The notes: generated from the sequence alone by a model not told the origin. A stretch of 64,000 nt of DNA from Monosiga brevicollis MX1 (GCF_000002865.3 NW_001865041.1:1841318-1905317), one strand, 5' to 3'; counted from the stretch's first letter, positions 50,184 to 62,278 are shown. Numbers and translations are program-made.

Positions 50184-51926
50184 AGCGTGTGTGGTACAGC
50201 CCATATCGTGTGAAAGCCCATTCTTTAACCTTCTATGCCATGTCGGCGCCCGACTTTCTTTCGATTCCGAGCCTCTGGTCCCCCCTTTCTTTTCTGTTTG
50301 CGTTGCCCATGACCCGTTCTTTCTCTCCTGCTCTGGCTCCTTTTCTTTTCCGGGTCCTTTCGCCGATCTCCCTCCTGCTCTTCTGTTTTTTTCGCAGCGA
50401 TGCGGTATGCGCCTCGGCGTGGCGTCTACAATTGCCCAAATTTTTTTTCCCTCAAAACAGCCCAAGGCTCATGGCCTTGTCTATTTCAATTCAAAGTGCT
50501 TGGTCTGACTCATGCCTCAAGGGTTGTTCCAAGGGTGTTTCGACCCTAAGGGGATGGCTGAGGTTCCAGCCGCTTGAGCCGGCAAGCCGTATGTCTAACA
50601 GCTGTTGACAACAACAGTTCTTTGGGTATTGGAAATGACCGCCTGTCTCGGCGGAGATTGTGAGACTGAGGATTACGTGATCTCATGGTGACGCAATGGC
50701 GCGGTCACACACCTTGTGTGCCAAGTTTCGCCATCTGTTGCGATTGTTACCCAATCGGTCAGGTGCAGGCGCGTGCAGAGAAAGGTTCGCTTTGGGTCTC
50801 ACGGTTGCAACACCACGCCCCAGGCCATCACGGGCGTGCGGTCGCATCTTGTGCGAATTGTTCGGCTTGACCGCGATCGGGGTTTGCTAGGTCCAACAAC
50901 GCCTTATGGTGTAATCCTCCCGTCAAGCCCCCACCACACCTCCCAAGCCCGTTTCCCTTGTTCTCCCTCGGGTTTCGTAAGAAGCACAAGCACGAGCCAC
51001 CTCCTGTGTGTGTGTGTGTATGTGTTAGCCCATAAGCTTAACGTTTCTTCTCATGTGTGTGATGTTGTAAGGATTTCAAAATGGCGTTGGATCTGGTTTT
51101 GACAGTCGTATTGACCCTTGAAATGGCAGCGCCGGGAGGTCTCTGCATCTGTCGGGATAGATACGAGAAGACTCGACCCGGTTCAGAGGTCGGTCCGTCA
51201 CTCTTGACCCAGCCATGCCCTCACATGCTCAAGAATCAGCGTCGCTCAACGACCCAAACAAATAACAAACAGAGCAGTATGCAATAGTCACAGTAACAGT
51301 AACGCACACACGCATTGCGACACCCGATTTAGACGATCCCCTTGGATCAAAATGGCAGCGACGATGCGCGTCGTCTCCCCCCGTACACGCCGAGCGGCAC
51401 GGCCAGATGATGGCCGTCATGACCACTCGTCTCTACCTTGTCCTTCCCACGTCCACACCCACCTGCCACACACAACACGACATACACTCACACCCAGAAT
51501 CAGCCAGAGCGGAGCGTCTGGGTCGCGAGCACGGTCCGAGTTTGCTTTGCCTTGATCACACCTGCATGCCCCTCTTCAGTCACTTTCCCACATTAACCCC
51601 CACACCCTCACACCCTCCCGCACCTGCTGCGACTTGCCCCGGCACCACCACCACCACCACCACCCACCACACACCAAGACACACACCTTTGCAGCTTGTT
51701 CTCGGCCTTGTTCCTTCTTCCTGCATCTTCTTCTCTCCACCTCGGCCTGTTGCGCCATTCTTGCGCATTTTTCCCACCCCGTTGCCGTTTTCAAACTCCC
51801 ACGTCACAAACTTGAATCAAGACGTTGTGTCGTCATCTGCCTTGTTGTTTCAACATCAGCCCCTGCCGCCGCCGTTTACTTTCCTCCCCTTGGCTCCAGA
51901 GCTCCCGCTGCCCTTTCGATATCATC
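50184..51926. other. MRPL3-bZIP intergenic region
   Basis: No gene recognised in 1.7 kb. A GT block lies at 51005-51022 and a C/A-rich CACCACCAC block at 51642-51668. No GA/CT tract like those elsewhere. The bZIP promoter and 5' UTR should lie at the right end, where the strand becomes C/T-rich. Confidence 0.45.
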
Positions 51927-52794
51927 ATGACGGCTCGCGTTGCTGGTGTTCGGGATCTACTCCCGGGAACGCCGACCTCCACCTCGGACCTCATGTACAA
52001 GCAAGTCTCAATGCTCAACACCGCCAAATCTGACAAGCCACGTAAGCCCCCCCTGCCGCGTCCCCAACTGTTCCTTCTCTTGCTTGTTCACGTGCCAGCC
52101 CAAACTTGGCTCTTTGATAATGCGCTCCCCCGCCCTCGTTACTCGTTGGGTATTATTGTGCTTCTGTGTCGTCGTTCCTTACGTCGCGCGTCCATCTTTC
52201 TCCTCTTAATGCCGGCTGCTGCCCTTGTCTGTCCACACAGAGACAGCCTCGGCCTCGCGGAGCAGTAGCATGAACGTTGATGCCATTAGCGATCAGACCA
52301 ACGAACATGCCATGAGCCGTCAGCTGCACAGCCAAGAGGCCGACGCCGCCAGTGCCCTCACCACGCTCAGCCAACACATTGTCGCCGCCTCCGCTGCCGC
52401 CTCCCCGGCCCACGTCAACGGCAACAACTCCAGCAGCAATCACTCCAACAGCAATACCCCCACCGGCAGCCATCCAGCCGGCGGCAAGATGACAAGCAAG
52501 ACCACACCTGCCAACACACCCCGCGGGGAGGATTCAAATAACTACCGGATCAAGCGCATCCGAAACAACGAGGCCGTCCGGCGCTGCCGCATCAAGAAGA
52601 AACAGGAAATGGAAGAAAAGGCCATGCGCCTCGAGCTGCTTGAGCACAAGGTCTCCGACCTCGAAAACTGCAACCGAAAGCTCTCCGAGCTTATCGTTGA
52701 GCAGCAAAAGGAGATTCAGCGCCTTCGCTCAGAACGCGACACCCTCCCCTTTGTCTCCCCGGGTCATGTCCTCGGTGGCCCTACCGACATCTAA
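51927..52794 (+). CDS. bZIP transcription factor with a C/EBP-CREB hybrid basic region
   Basis: A predicted dimeric DNA-binding protein of about 222 residues in two exons. Exon 1 (51927 to about 52040) reads MTARVAGVRDLLPGTPT. The intron ends CACACAG at 52240. Exon 2 has an Ala/Ser/Asn/Thr-rich disordered stretch, then the basic region at residues ~138-160 (IKRIRNNEAVRRCRIKKK) and a leucine zipper to about 198 (LLEHKVSDLENCNRKLSE). The NNxAV part is C/EBP-like, while RRCR is CREB/ATF-like. The stop is TAA at 52792-52794, after VLGGPTDI. Confidence 0.9.
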
Positions 52795-53929
52795 GGGGAC
52801 CTCCATTTCTCTCCGCTCTTGAGTTTTCTTCTTTTTGTTTGTTTGATTTTTCTTCTCTTTCGTTGATCTGATTGGGTGTGCTTTTGCGACCGTGTCGCCA
52901 CCGCCCTGTCCGCCGTGTCCTCGAGCTTGCCGTCTGAATCAGGGCTATTTTCTGATCCCTTTGGCTCTTTTCAACTGTTTGAATTTCTGAACTCGGGAAG
53001 TCTTCTGCTGATTGTCGCACCTCAGGCAGCTTGTTTGATTCTCTCCCTACATTCCTTCCGCTCTCTTCTCTTCTCTACTTGATTTTGTTTTAGTTTTGGG
53101 CATTCTCTTGTGTTTTTCTTCTACATGTCTGTTTCTTATGAGCGTTTCCGCACCCGGGTTGGTCAACGGTTACGCTTTCGGGTCGCTCCAAGACCAGAGA
53201 ATTATTTTCTGTGTTTTCTTCATGTTAGTAGCTGGTCGACTTTGTAGTCGGCTCCGAGCCGGGATGGTTCGCGCCTTGCGCTTCTTTTTGTATCATGGCT
53301 GGTTTCCAGGCTGATGTGCGTATTTCTCTCTGTCAGTGCGCGAGTGAGCAAATTGGTGTAGGCCTGGGATTTACTCACTCACTGAATGTCTCGTGGGTTT
53401 ATCTCAAGGTCGAGGACGATTCGCCGGTCTTTTCGTCCTGCGTGCGCTCACTTGGGAAGCCTTGTGGCTCTATCTTGAATTTAGTTTCATGATTGACTTG
53501 TTTCCAACATCAGATTGTCATAACTCTCCGCCTTTTGAGCCAAGAACCACGCCATGTCCTTCTCCGGTCGAATTATCACCCTGAAACGAAATGGGTCTCT
53601 GATCAGCTCAATTGGCTAATAACGTGCGAACAAACAACTCTACCTCGCAAGCTCAGCTTGCCGTGTTATCTGCTCCCTGGAAACAACACCAAACAAAAAC
53701 AAAAGACATCTTGTTGTGTCTTTCTTTAGAAACTTTACTCTTCGATTCATCATCGCACATGTCCCTTTGAGACAGCCAGTGCCTCAGTACGCGATGAGGT
53801 CAGCACATACTCATATGTCAATCAAGGACACTGAGGCATTCGACTCCCAAACATCGCACAATCCCCTGCAGGCCAGACCAGAACAGAGACGGTGAAAGTA
53901 CATCCAAACTTGAGGCAGCACCATCGCGG
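52795..53929. other. Convergent gap, bZIP / kinase
   Basis: T-rich 3' flank of the bZIP gene and the kinase 3' end. Some mixed CT sequence occurs near 53040-53082 but no regular tract. No gene recognised. Confidence 0.5.
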
Positions 53930-56186
53930 TCATAACGAAAAGCACCGACGCACCGGGGGCCGATCGAGTTCAACCTCAGGCCACATGCGTAGCTTAGGTG
54001 GGGGCTCACTGCACGTGCGTTGGTAGCCCACTTTGGTGGTGGAGGTGGTGACACCGGCGGCCAACAGTGGCCGGGGGTTTCCGGGAGCCAAGGGGTCATC
54101 GGGCACTCGCTGGGACACCAGAACCTGATCATCAGCCGAACGCCCATCGACGTTTAATCCGGGGTACTGAGGCAGCTGTGGCAGACGTTCTACCGTGGAG
54201 AGATAAGTGGTAGGCAAGGCCTGTGGGTTGGTCACAAACGGGTGACCCAGAATGCGTTCAATGGTGGGCCGCAGTCGCGGCGGCGCGCAAAGCAGCGTGG
54301 ACACAAAGGCTTGTCCCATCAGCGAGACTGAGCCCCAGGTGGCCTTGGGGAAGGTGTAGTCCTGTTGGTTGCATGCCGAGCCATTGAGCCACCCATCAGA
54401 GGAGCAGGAGACAGCCACGCAAGCATGAGAGAGGAGCTGCTGAAGCTTGGTTTCAGCGACGATGCAGACGAGTCGCCTACAACCCAACCTGGTCCAGTTT
54501 GGCCTTGGTGTCCTGTCCAATGAAGGGATAGCAGCCAGACAAAAGTACAAACAGCATCACGCCTGCGGACCCAAACCAATGCCGAGCAACGAACAGAACG
54601 GAGATATATAATCAGTCTGGCATTTGCGTGGTCCTGGTCAGCACAAGCATGTTTGTCGGTTGCCAACCCTGACCTAAGCTCCAAATCTATATGAGGCAGC
54701 CAGCCAGTGCAGGATGCGGGGTGAGCAAATGGCGTGAGACAAAAGTGAAGCAAAGGAAAGGAAAAAGAGAAGAAGAAGAAGAAAAATAAGAACCAAAACA
54801 AAGTACCGCTTGATATTCTACCCTCTTGAGGGCGGATGGGCTGAGCAGGGGTACGGTCATCACTTACGTCACAGCTGCGAGTGTAGAATCCACCACGCCG
54901 ACACACGTTGCGGTACTCAATCTGTGTTTCTGGTGCCTGCCAGGGTGGGTTCGATAAAACGGGCACCTTCAATGAGTTTTGCGTGGCGTGCCGGAATCAC
55001 GCTCAAAGATGTACGAGGGAGTTTTGGTTGCCGTGGGCGGGTTGTGAGCTCAAACCTGGTATTCTGGGGTTCCACATTCACACTGCAGATTATAGTCGAG
55101 GTCAAAGTGGGAAAAAGCCAGGTCGCTGAGTTTGACCGTGACTTCCTGTGTGTCCTCATCAACAGAGACGAGAATGTTGTCGGGCTTGACGTCGCGGTGC
55201 GCAACCCTCAGCCCGTGAAGCTTGGACAGTGCGCGTGCCGCTCGGCCAAAGAGCTCGCTACACCCGCAGGGCCAGCAATGAACCAGGTCGGACGTGAGGA
55301 CAGGACCAATCGCCACCAATCGCCACAATCATCACCGCAATGCCAGACTGGCAAGGATGGCGATTCGCTCGCACCTGGCTACTTGTTCGCTGTAGCGAAA
55401 GCCCAGGGAGCTGACATGATGGAAGAGGTTGCCTGCATTCATGTACTCAATGACCAGGAGGTGGTAGCGGTCCTGCAGCCCGAGGAACACGGGCGAAGAA
55501 TGAGGTGGCAGCGAAGACAACGTTGACGAGAAAAAAAAAAAAAAAAAAGCGGCTGGGGGTCAACATACTCGGCGCGAGCGACGTGCCAGGCCTTTGAGGC
55601 CAATGACCGTGTTCTCATAGACGCGTACAAGTCGAGTGACGGCGTCGGGGCAATGGACCGTGCAATAATGTGTCATGCGAATTTCATGTCGGCTTCCGTA
55701 GGTCACGGGCATGTACTTGAGCGCATACACCTGAAGAGCGCCGAGGTCCAATGAGCATTGGCGGAAAGGCAACGCCATTGATGGCGCAGCTCAGAGATAT
55801 GTTGAGAGTCGTGGTGGCAGGACGAGTTACGCAGAGGCAGGCCAGCTGACCTGGTGAGTAGTTCGATCAGTGCAAAGGACAACCTTTCCGCCTCCACCCG
55901 AGCCCAGGCTATGATTCCAGTTGATGTTGTAATCCTCTTCAATACTATTTCTGCGTATATCTGGCTCGACCGTGTCGTCTGGGTACTTGACGGGCACAGC
56001 AATCGTATCCTTGAAACAAAGGCAAGACGCCAAAGCCACCATGCACGACAGAAAGCACCAGTTGATGGCGGACGGTAGAGGCCAAGGGCCAGAGGGCGTG
56101 AGGATCAAGCAGCGACGCAGGGTCAAATGGGCACGCAGAAAGCAGAGCTGGGCCCTCACCTGCATGGAACGATCGTGTTCCATCAT
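53930..56186 (-). CDS. CAMK/MAPKAPK-like serine/threonine kinase with a DLA motif
   Basis: Chosen start ATG 56184-56186 (MMEHDRSMQ); an in-frame ATG at 56243 would add 19 residues. Kinase motifs in order: glycine loop LGSGGGGKVVLC near 55895; VAIK-type Lys in YALKYMP and a helix-C Glu in RHEIRMTHY near 55700; VIEYMNAGNLFHH near 55460; catalytic HRDVKPDNIL near 55190; then KLSDLAFSHF where DFG is expected; CGTPEYQ-APE near 55060 and 54945. VLLSGCYPFIGQD is near 54530, and the subdomain XI Arg falls in PPRLRPTIERILGHPF near 54275. The VRVYEN and AHRDVKP stretches are most like MAPKAPK2/3. The helix-F start (DxWSxG) is poorly resolved around the 54850 splice. The disordered tail ends RRCFSL. Confidence 0.82.
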
Positions 56187-56339
56187 GCCGCGACACGCCA
56201 AAACCAGGCCCTCGCCTCTGGGTTGGATCGCTTCCGTCCACACAGCTCGACTATCCTCTCAAGGTCGGGCTGCGTGCTTCCGACTGTCAAAACATGCACC
56301 TGCGTTTCGCCTCTTATAAGCGTGTTGGCGAGTACGAAA

Positions 56340-56440
56340 GAGAGAGAGAGAGAGAGTTTGAGAGTTTGAGAGTTTGAGAGAGAGAGTTTGAGAGAGAGAG
56401 TTTGAGAGAGAGAGAGAGAGTTTGAGAGAGAGAGAGAGAG

Positions 56441-56512
<72 letters not shown>
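56340..56512 (+). repeat. GA tract with GAGAGTTTGAGAG units
   Basis: The left half is GAGAGTTT units; the right half is about 70 bp of pure (GA)n. The same unit is seen near 20100, 25400 and 28090. Confidence 0.9.
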
Positions 56513-56514
<2 letters not shown>

Positions 56515-56885
56515 GAAACACCAAAAGAACACAAGTAATTCTAACAGACTTGTAACGGAAATGAGACTTTTTCAGGGGATAAGCTGTGTGTATCCGTCGA
56601 TGAGAACAAGAGAAGGGCTTTCTGGGGGTGAGGGCTCTGTTGCACATGAGGGTGGGTTTAGACTTGGGCCAGCAGCCAAATGTGCTTTGCACGATCAGAA
56701 GAGCGTGAAAAGTCGAGGCAACCAAAGTTTTTAAAATCTCTTTTATTCATTCAAGAGTCTGTGCTGTGTCGTGTTGGGCAATCTGGCGACGAGCGATCCA
56801 GCACCAGGAGGAGGTAACCAGGCGGGAACAAAGCAGGGCGAGAAAAAGGAAGAAGGCAAATCGCAAGCCGCAAAGTGCAAATCAA

Positions 56886-56939
56886 AAGAAGAAGAAGAAG
56901 AAGAAGAAGAAGAAGAAGAAAAAAAAAAAAAAAAAAAAA
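56886..56939 (+). repeat. (GAA)n followed by poly(A)
   Basis: About eleven GAA/AAG units run into about 20 A, near the 3' end of the PPP1R16-like gene. Confidence 0.9.
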
Positions 56940-57119
56940 GGGAACCAGAACAAACATACAGTCCGACCAAGAATTGGCCTCGACAGGAGCGCGTACACAG
57001 AGAGAAGGCATAAATGAAATGCACGCACGAAACAAGAGACCTGGAGAGGGTGGTCAATGCCAAAGCCTCAACTGTTCGGCCTCCAATTTGTTTCACTAGC
57101 GGCATTCTACCAAAGCAGG

Positions 57120-59611
57120 CTAGGAAATGATACAGCAGCCCTGGGAGGCAGGTTGCGGTGATGTTGCCTTTGCCTCAGCTGCCTTGGCAGTTTCAGCTGC
57201 TGACTGCGAGGCCATTGGAACGAAGAGCAGCAGCAGCAAACCGTGTAGATGAGAAGGAGACGAGGCACACATTCCTTGCCAAAGAACTCAGACACACGAA
57301 CCGTGGCGGGCACAGCTTTTGGCTGATCCTGATCGGCTGCGGTTGCTGGGCTCTCCTCTGCGACGGCCGCGGGCTATCAAGCACGCGCGAATACAAACGT
57401 TAGACGTGGCCTGGATGTCCCATGATTTGAGAAACCGATGCTCCATTGGCGGACCAAAATTGGAATCGCTGATACCTTGTCCGAAGCCACGCTGTCACGC
57501 TTGGAATTGGATCCCTTGTCTGAGGCCACGCTGTTGCGCTTCGAATTGGATTCCTTGTCCGAAGCCACGCTGTCACGCTTGGAATTGGATCCCTTGTCTG
57601 AGGCCACGCTGTTGCGCTTGGAATTGGAGTCGGAGTCAGCACCGCTGTTGGCGGCGGCTGGCTTATCCTCCGCCTTGTTCGACGCTCGTCGCTCAGTGGC
57701 TTTGATATCGACCACGGTATATAGAGCCTTGTCTTCATCAGAGCCGCCGGGTTTGCGCGAGGCCATGATCTGATCCCGATCCTCGTACTCGGAGACACGG
57801 CGATCGCGACGCGTGAAGCTCAGCTCAGCATACAAAATCTATGGGCGCATGCACAAATTAGCCAGGCGATGTTCACGAGGTGTGTGGACCCATCAAACCC
57901 GCTCTTGCGCGTCCATGGACGCAGCGTCAGTGCCATGCATCTCAAGCCCTTTTCCCTCCCTCATTTCCCCTTGCTCATGCAGCCTAGCAAGCAGCAGTCA
58001 CCCACTTCGGCCTGTTTGCCTTCGCTGGCCTTGTCCATCTTAGCCAAGCCGCCCTTGACCAGTGACTTCTTTTTGTTCATGGTGCTGGCACGAGGTCGGT
58101 CTTCGTCTTCGACGGCAAGCGAGTTGGACTTTTCCTTTTTCTCCACCTGCTTGAGTAGACGCAGCATCTGTGGGTCCTCAGTCAGCACTGCCGGCGTCTG
58201 CATGGCCTTGTTGAAGACATCAAGGCGCGCGCCGTTCATGCCCAGGTGCTCGGCACACTTGAAGTTGTGGAAGACGATAGCCAAGTGAAGGGGGGTGTTG
58301 CCTTCAGGGTCTTGGATATTTACATTGGCACCGCACTGCACTAGTGCTTTGAGGGCCTCAAACCAGCCGTTTCCAGCTGCAATGTGGAGCAGACTCTGCC
58401 CATGGGTGTCCAGCTGGTTCAAATCTTCGTTGTCTGCAATCATCTGATCCACCAGAGCCTGAAATTCGGTCTCGTATTTGTTCTTAATCTCCTCAACCTT
58501 GTCCTCATCCAAATCTGTCGAGGAAGCACGCACATCACGTCAGAGCGGGGTGCGATCAAGGGGCGGAGCAATGGCAGGCGGCCACAAGCCTCGCAGGCAG
58601 GTCGCAGGGTTTCAGCGGCTGCAGGATGAGACACGCGGTCAACGAACGCACCGTGCTCTTGCATGGCGTCTTCAAGAATGCGCAAGCACTTTTCATCATC
58701 TTCGGCCAGGTCCACGGGCATATCGCCTTCCGAATTAACAGCCGTCAATTCGGCACCGTTGCTGAGCAGAAAGTTGACCAAGCGCCAATGCCCACACGCC
58801 GCCGCCGTGTGCAAGGGCGTCCACCAGTCGAGATCCTATTAGGCCCGTGCGTTGCCTGTTAGCTGGGGTGGCCGTGCACGTGTAATAGCAGGCAGGTAGC
58901 TCAGCGCTTACGCGGCAGTTGACGTTGGCACCGAGGCGCACAAGCAAGCTGGCAGCCTTGAGGGAACCCTCGATACAGGCCTATGGTATGTATGGGGGCG
59001 GGTGCAGACCACGTGGGTCGCCCACGGGTTGAGCGATGGTTGGCTGAGTCGAGGGAAGGTTAAGATGGGCCAGACGGGTTTGATAATCAGGCCACACGCA
59101 CCATGTGTAGAGCCGTTACGCCCTCATCATTGGTGACGTTGACATCAAAGCCATCCTTGGCCATGCTCTCCACTACAGCGGTCGGGGCAGAGTATTACAT
59201 CGCGGCTGGGGCAGAGCGGTCACTCCGTGTGGCCGGCAGGGGCGACGTACGTGTTTCCAGTTCGTCCGTGGCTGCAGCGTTGAGGAAAATGTAGCGTTTC
59301 TCAAAGGCAAGCTGGGTCCCACGAGGCGCATCAGAGGTTGAGATGATGCGGCGCGCATGGATCCACACAAGGGTGTACTGGCATTTGATGATACGGCCAT
59401 GTGGGCTGGAACAAACCTTGACGGGCACGCGGTCGCGTTCAAAGACGCTGGGGTCATATTGCAGATCAAGTGTCTTGTGTTGGTGGTTTTCGTATGTGAC
59501 GGGTTGGCCAGACTGATACTGATCATACCACTCGAGTTGCTTAGCCCGCAGCTCACGGGCTACCTCCATGGCGTTGTTGCCACCGACATCGCTCAGATCT
59601 TCGTCACTCAT
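57120..59611 (-). CDS. PPP1R16/MYPT-like ankyrin protein with CaaX terminus
   Basis: A predicted protein phosphatase 1 targeting subunit. ATG 59609-59611 gives MSDEDLSDVGGNNAMEVARE. Splicing across about 59435/59319 gives VPVK-LAFEKRYIFLNAA, which puts a KLAF (RVxF-like) PP1-docking motif directly before the first ankyrin repeat, as in MYPT proteins. Ankyrin units: FDVNVTNDEGVTALHM (59130), GANVNCR then WWTPLHTAAACGHW (58830), GAELTAVNSEGDMPVDLAED (58750), QLDTHGQSLLHIAAGNGW (58400) and VNIQDPEGNTPLHLAI (58310). The block CLRILEDAMQEHG resembles PPP1R16A CLETAMADRG. The tail has four 13-residue SNSKR[ND]SVASDK[GE] repeats. It ends SQGCCIIS with TAG at 57120-57122, a CaaX box like those of PPP1R16A/B. 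Confidence 0.85.
57475..57635 (-). repeat. 39-bp coding tandem repeat (4 copies)
   Basis: Four near-identical copies encode SNSKRNSVASDKG and SNSKRDSVASDKE variants, alternating N and D. This gives a 78-bp higher-order period inside one exon of the PPP1R16-like gene. Confidence 0.85.
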
Positions 59612-60165
59612 GGCGGTCAGTTTAGTATCTAAGCTCGCGTCTTGTTGGCGATACAGCAGCCCAATGTGTCGGGGCCTGATGGTAGGCCTATTCACCCTAA
59701 ACCGGAAGCCATGAGGAGGGCCCGGTTTCAATGGGCCAAGGCGGAAAGGCGATATGAGGAGAGTACACAGCAAGATGACGTCGTGATTGAGGTACGTGGT
59801 GCATAGCAGGAGTCCAGGTTTGGAAATTGGGTTTAGTTGGATGGAAAGAGCGGCACATGGCTACGATTCCGTCGAGTGGTCCAGGGGTGCTGAAGCTCTG
59901 CCGAAGCCGAGCCGATCACAAGCGGCAGCCCGGCTGCGTTGGACCCTTGGGAAGGGGCGGCAGCCGGACCGATCCGGCAGCCAGTCCCTTTGCAAACGTA
60001 CCGTGCACCGTCGGTCGCATCCAGGCTTCAAGACATGTATCGCTCGCTGACAGTCGATCCACAAGACTCGGCCCGACCGTCCCCTCTGGTTCCTGTTGTC
60101 CCGTCCCAACACGTCGCGCGCGTCAAGGGATCAAGTGCTTTAAGATCTCGCGCGCGCAGAGGAGA

Positions 60166-60199
<34 letters not shown>

Positions 60200-60738
60200 G
60201 AGAGAGAGAGAGAAAGTCCAGGTGGGCGGAACTCAGACAAAAGAGAAAGAGAAAGAGAGAAAGAGAAAGGAGACTAGGAGACTAGGAGACCCAGAGGAGG
60301 TCCAGATGGCGCAATTATGTTTGTTGACAGTTGGTAATCACAAACAAAACCAAACGCTCAAGACTGTCACTTGTCAGTTGGTCATCGATTGTGGGAAACA
60401 TCGGGGAGGACGGACCGACTCTACTCTCTTAGGAACCAGCGGTCACCGCGATAGGTGTAACCCTTTTGGCTCATTTTGGCCCGCCGTTTTTATTCATCCT
60501 GGCTTAGCCACCTCGTGCTGATACAGCGACGAGGAGTGGAGCACGCTCAGATAAATAAGACGAAGTCACACTCGGGCATCTCGCAATGATGCCACTCGGG
60601 CACCCAAGAGGGAGGTACAAAAGGCAAGAAGTATGATCCCAAAGGAAAAGGGGCGGGCAAAGGCCAACGGGTGCTGGATTACCACGCGCTGGTTGTTTTT
60701 TTTTTTTAGGTAAAGAGGGCTCTCCTTTGGAAGGCAGC
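59612..60738. other. PPP1R16-like 5' flank and PMM 3' flank, with GA tract
   Basis: No gene recognised. A GA tract lies at 60167-60215, followed by AAAGAGA units to about 60270. A short T run lies at 60698-60708 near the PMM 3' end. Confidence 0.5.
60167..60215 (+). repeat. GA tract
   Basis: (GA)n with one GTGAGA interruption, about 560 bp upstream of the PPP1R16-like start. Confidence 0.85.
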
Positions 60739-61845
60739 TTAGGCCTTGATGGGAACGTCAAAAAGCTTGCTCAGCTGCTCACGGGTATCCTCCCAGCTCG
60801 TCACGGCATGGCCCTCCGTCTCCTCGCTGTTGTAAATCTCGTAGTCGTTGCCACCCTGTCACGTCGGCCAGTCGTGAGCTGTCAAGGCCGGCAACAAGTC
60901 CCTTTGGCACCATGAACCAGGTACGCTCACCTCAAAGGTCTTGTCGCCAAAAAAGAGGATGCGCTTGAAGTTGGCGTGGTTCTTGACGTGGCGAAGGCAG
61001 TACGTCTTGTCCCAGCCCTCGGGGAAGACGTCAAAGCTAATCTATGTAGCCGGCCGCAAACATGAGGCGGCAAAGTCTTGCATGCAAAGCGCCTGCCGCC
61101 GCGGGCATGGCAGCTGACCTGGCCACCAATCGAGAACTTGAGACCCCAGCCGGCAAATTCCTTTTCCAAGAGACCCACAAACTCCTTGCGAATGCCATGC
61201 TCCTGTCGTCCACAAGGCAAACATGGTCGACGTGAGGCAGGGTAAAAGCGATGCATAGGTCTTCCATGCCAGACTGGACTGGGTCAGTCGTGTGGACGGT
61301 ATACAAGTGTTACCTTGTCGTACGCCTCAAAGGCATTGCGCTCGGCACGCGAGCAGTTGCGGCCAATGGGCGACACGTTGATCATGCCGTTGCGAAACTC
61401 GACAAAAGTGCCACTGCAAGGCACCTCCAACGAAAAGAGTGAGTGAGAGGACATGCTTTTTCTCACAAACCCAAAGGAGTTTGTTGTCCAGCAGCAAGTA
61501 GAGTTGCATTGCATGGTTGAGGCTAATGGAGGGTTTGCCCGAGGATACGGACCGCTTTTGGGGAATTTCTAGCGAAGCGATGTGCTTGAGGCAAAAGTTG
61601 ACAAGTTTCTGCATCTTCTGCTCGCCAAGAAAGCCCAGGAAGCTCTACACAAGAGAAGGATGAATATTGAGTCCACTGTGCGGCAAGGGCTGTGAAGTTG
61701 ATAGTTTGGTAGTCGAGAGACGGGGCAAGGGGACAAGGATGGCAGGACCTGGGTCTCGAGCTCCTGTGCACCCTTGTAGGCGGTGAGGCCATTCTCCGCA
61801 AACGTAAAATCGTAGGCCGTGCGAGCTGATGCCAGGCAGTCACAT

Positions 61846-61889
<44 letters not shown>

Positions 61890-62278
61890 AAAAAAAAAAA
61901 AAGAATTAGGCCAGGCTCTGGTGGAGGCGAGGCTGGTGCGAGGAGGTGTGTGCGGGCAATCAACGGGCAGGGCCAGTACAAACCCGTGTTCTTCATTTGC
62001 TCCTCAATCTTGACGAGATCGGAGCCGCCCACCAGACCAATGGCGACCTTGGCGCGGACGCGAGCCATAAACTCTTGCATCTCCTCGGTGATTTCCTGTC
62101 AAAAAGGGCGTGGCAAGATCGGGTGAGCCAAGGGAGCCCCAGGCTAGGCAGGGGCACTTCAAAAAAGTTGAATCGTGGTGCAAGTGTTTCAACGTACGGC
62201 GCGGGCAACAGTCATGGTGCCATCGACATCAAAGAGGCAGAGGGTGTCGCCAAACTCGCGGTTCGCAAACTCGCTCAT
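60739..62278 (-). CDS. PMM: Phosphomannomutase
   Basis: Converts mannose-6-phosphate to mannose-1-phosphate for GDP-mannose and N-glycan synthesis; cytosolic HAD-superfamily enzyme. ATG 62276-62278 gives [21 protein letters not shown], with the DxDGT nucleophile motif. Exons continue with [83 protein letters not shown] and [15 protein letters not shown]. Then [54 protein letters not shown] (metal-binding Asp) and a C-terminus [11 protein letters not shown] with TAA at 60739-60741. The length fits the family's usual 245-260 residues. The intron near 61850 carries a CA repeat. Confidence 0.95.
61851..61886 (+). repeat. (CA)n microsatellite in a PMM intron
   Basis: About seventeen CA units followed by a poly(A) run, between PMM exons. 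Confidence 0.9.

Larger units (their letters stand above)
56187..57119. other. Kinase 5' flank and PPP1R16-like 3' flank, with GA tract
   Basis: No gene recognised. A GA tract with TTTGAGAGAG units lies at 56340-56512, about 150 bp upstream of the kinase start. A (GAA)n plus poly(A) block lies at 56886-56939. Confidence 0.5.

Noticed and set aside
50189-50608. 139-codon plus-strand ORF after MRPL3
   Set aside because: Hydrophobic Phe/Leu/Ser composition reflects a T-rich 3' region. uL3m already ends properly at 50183.
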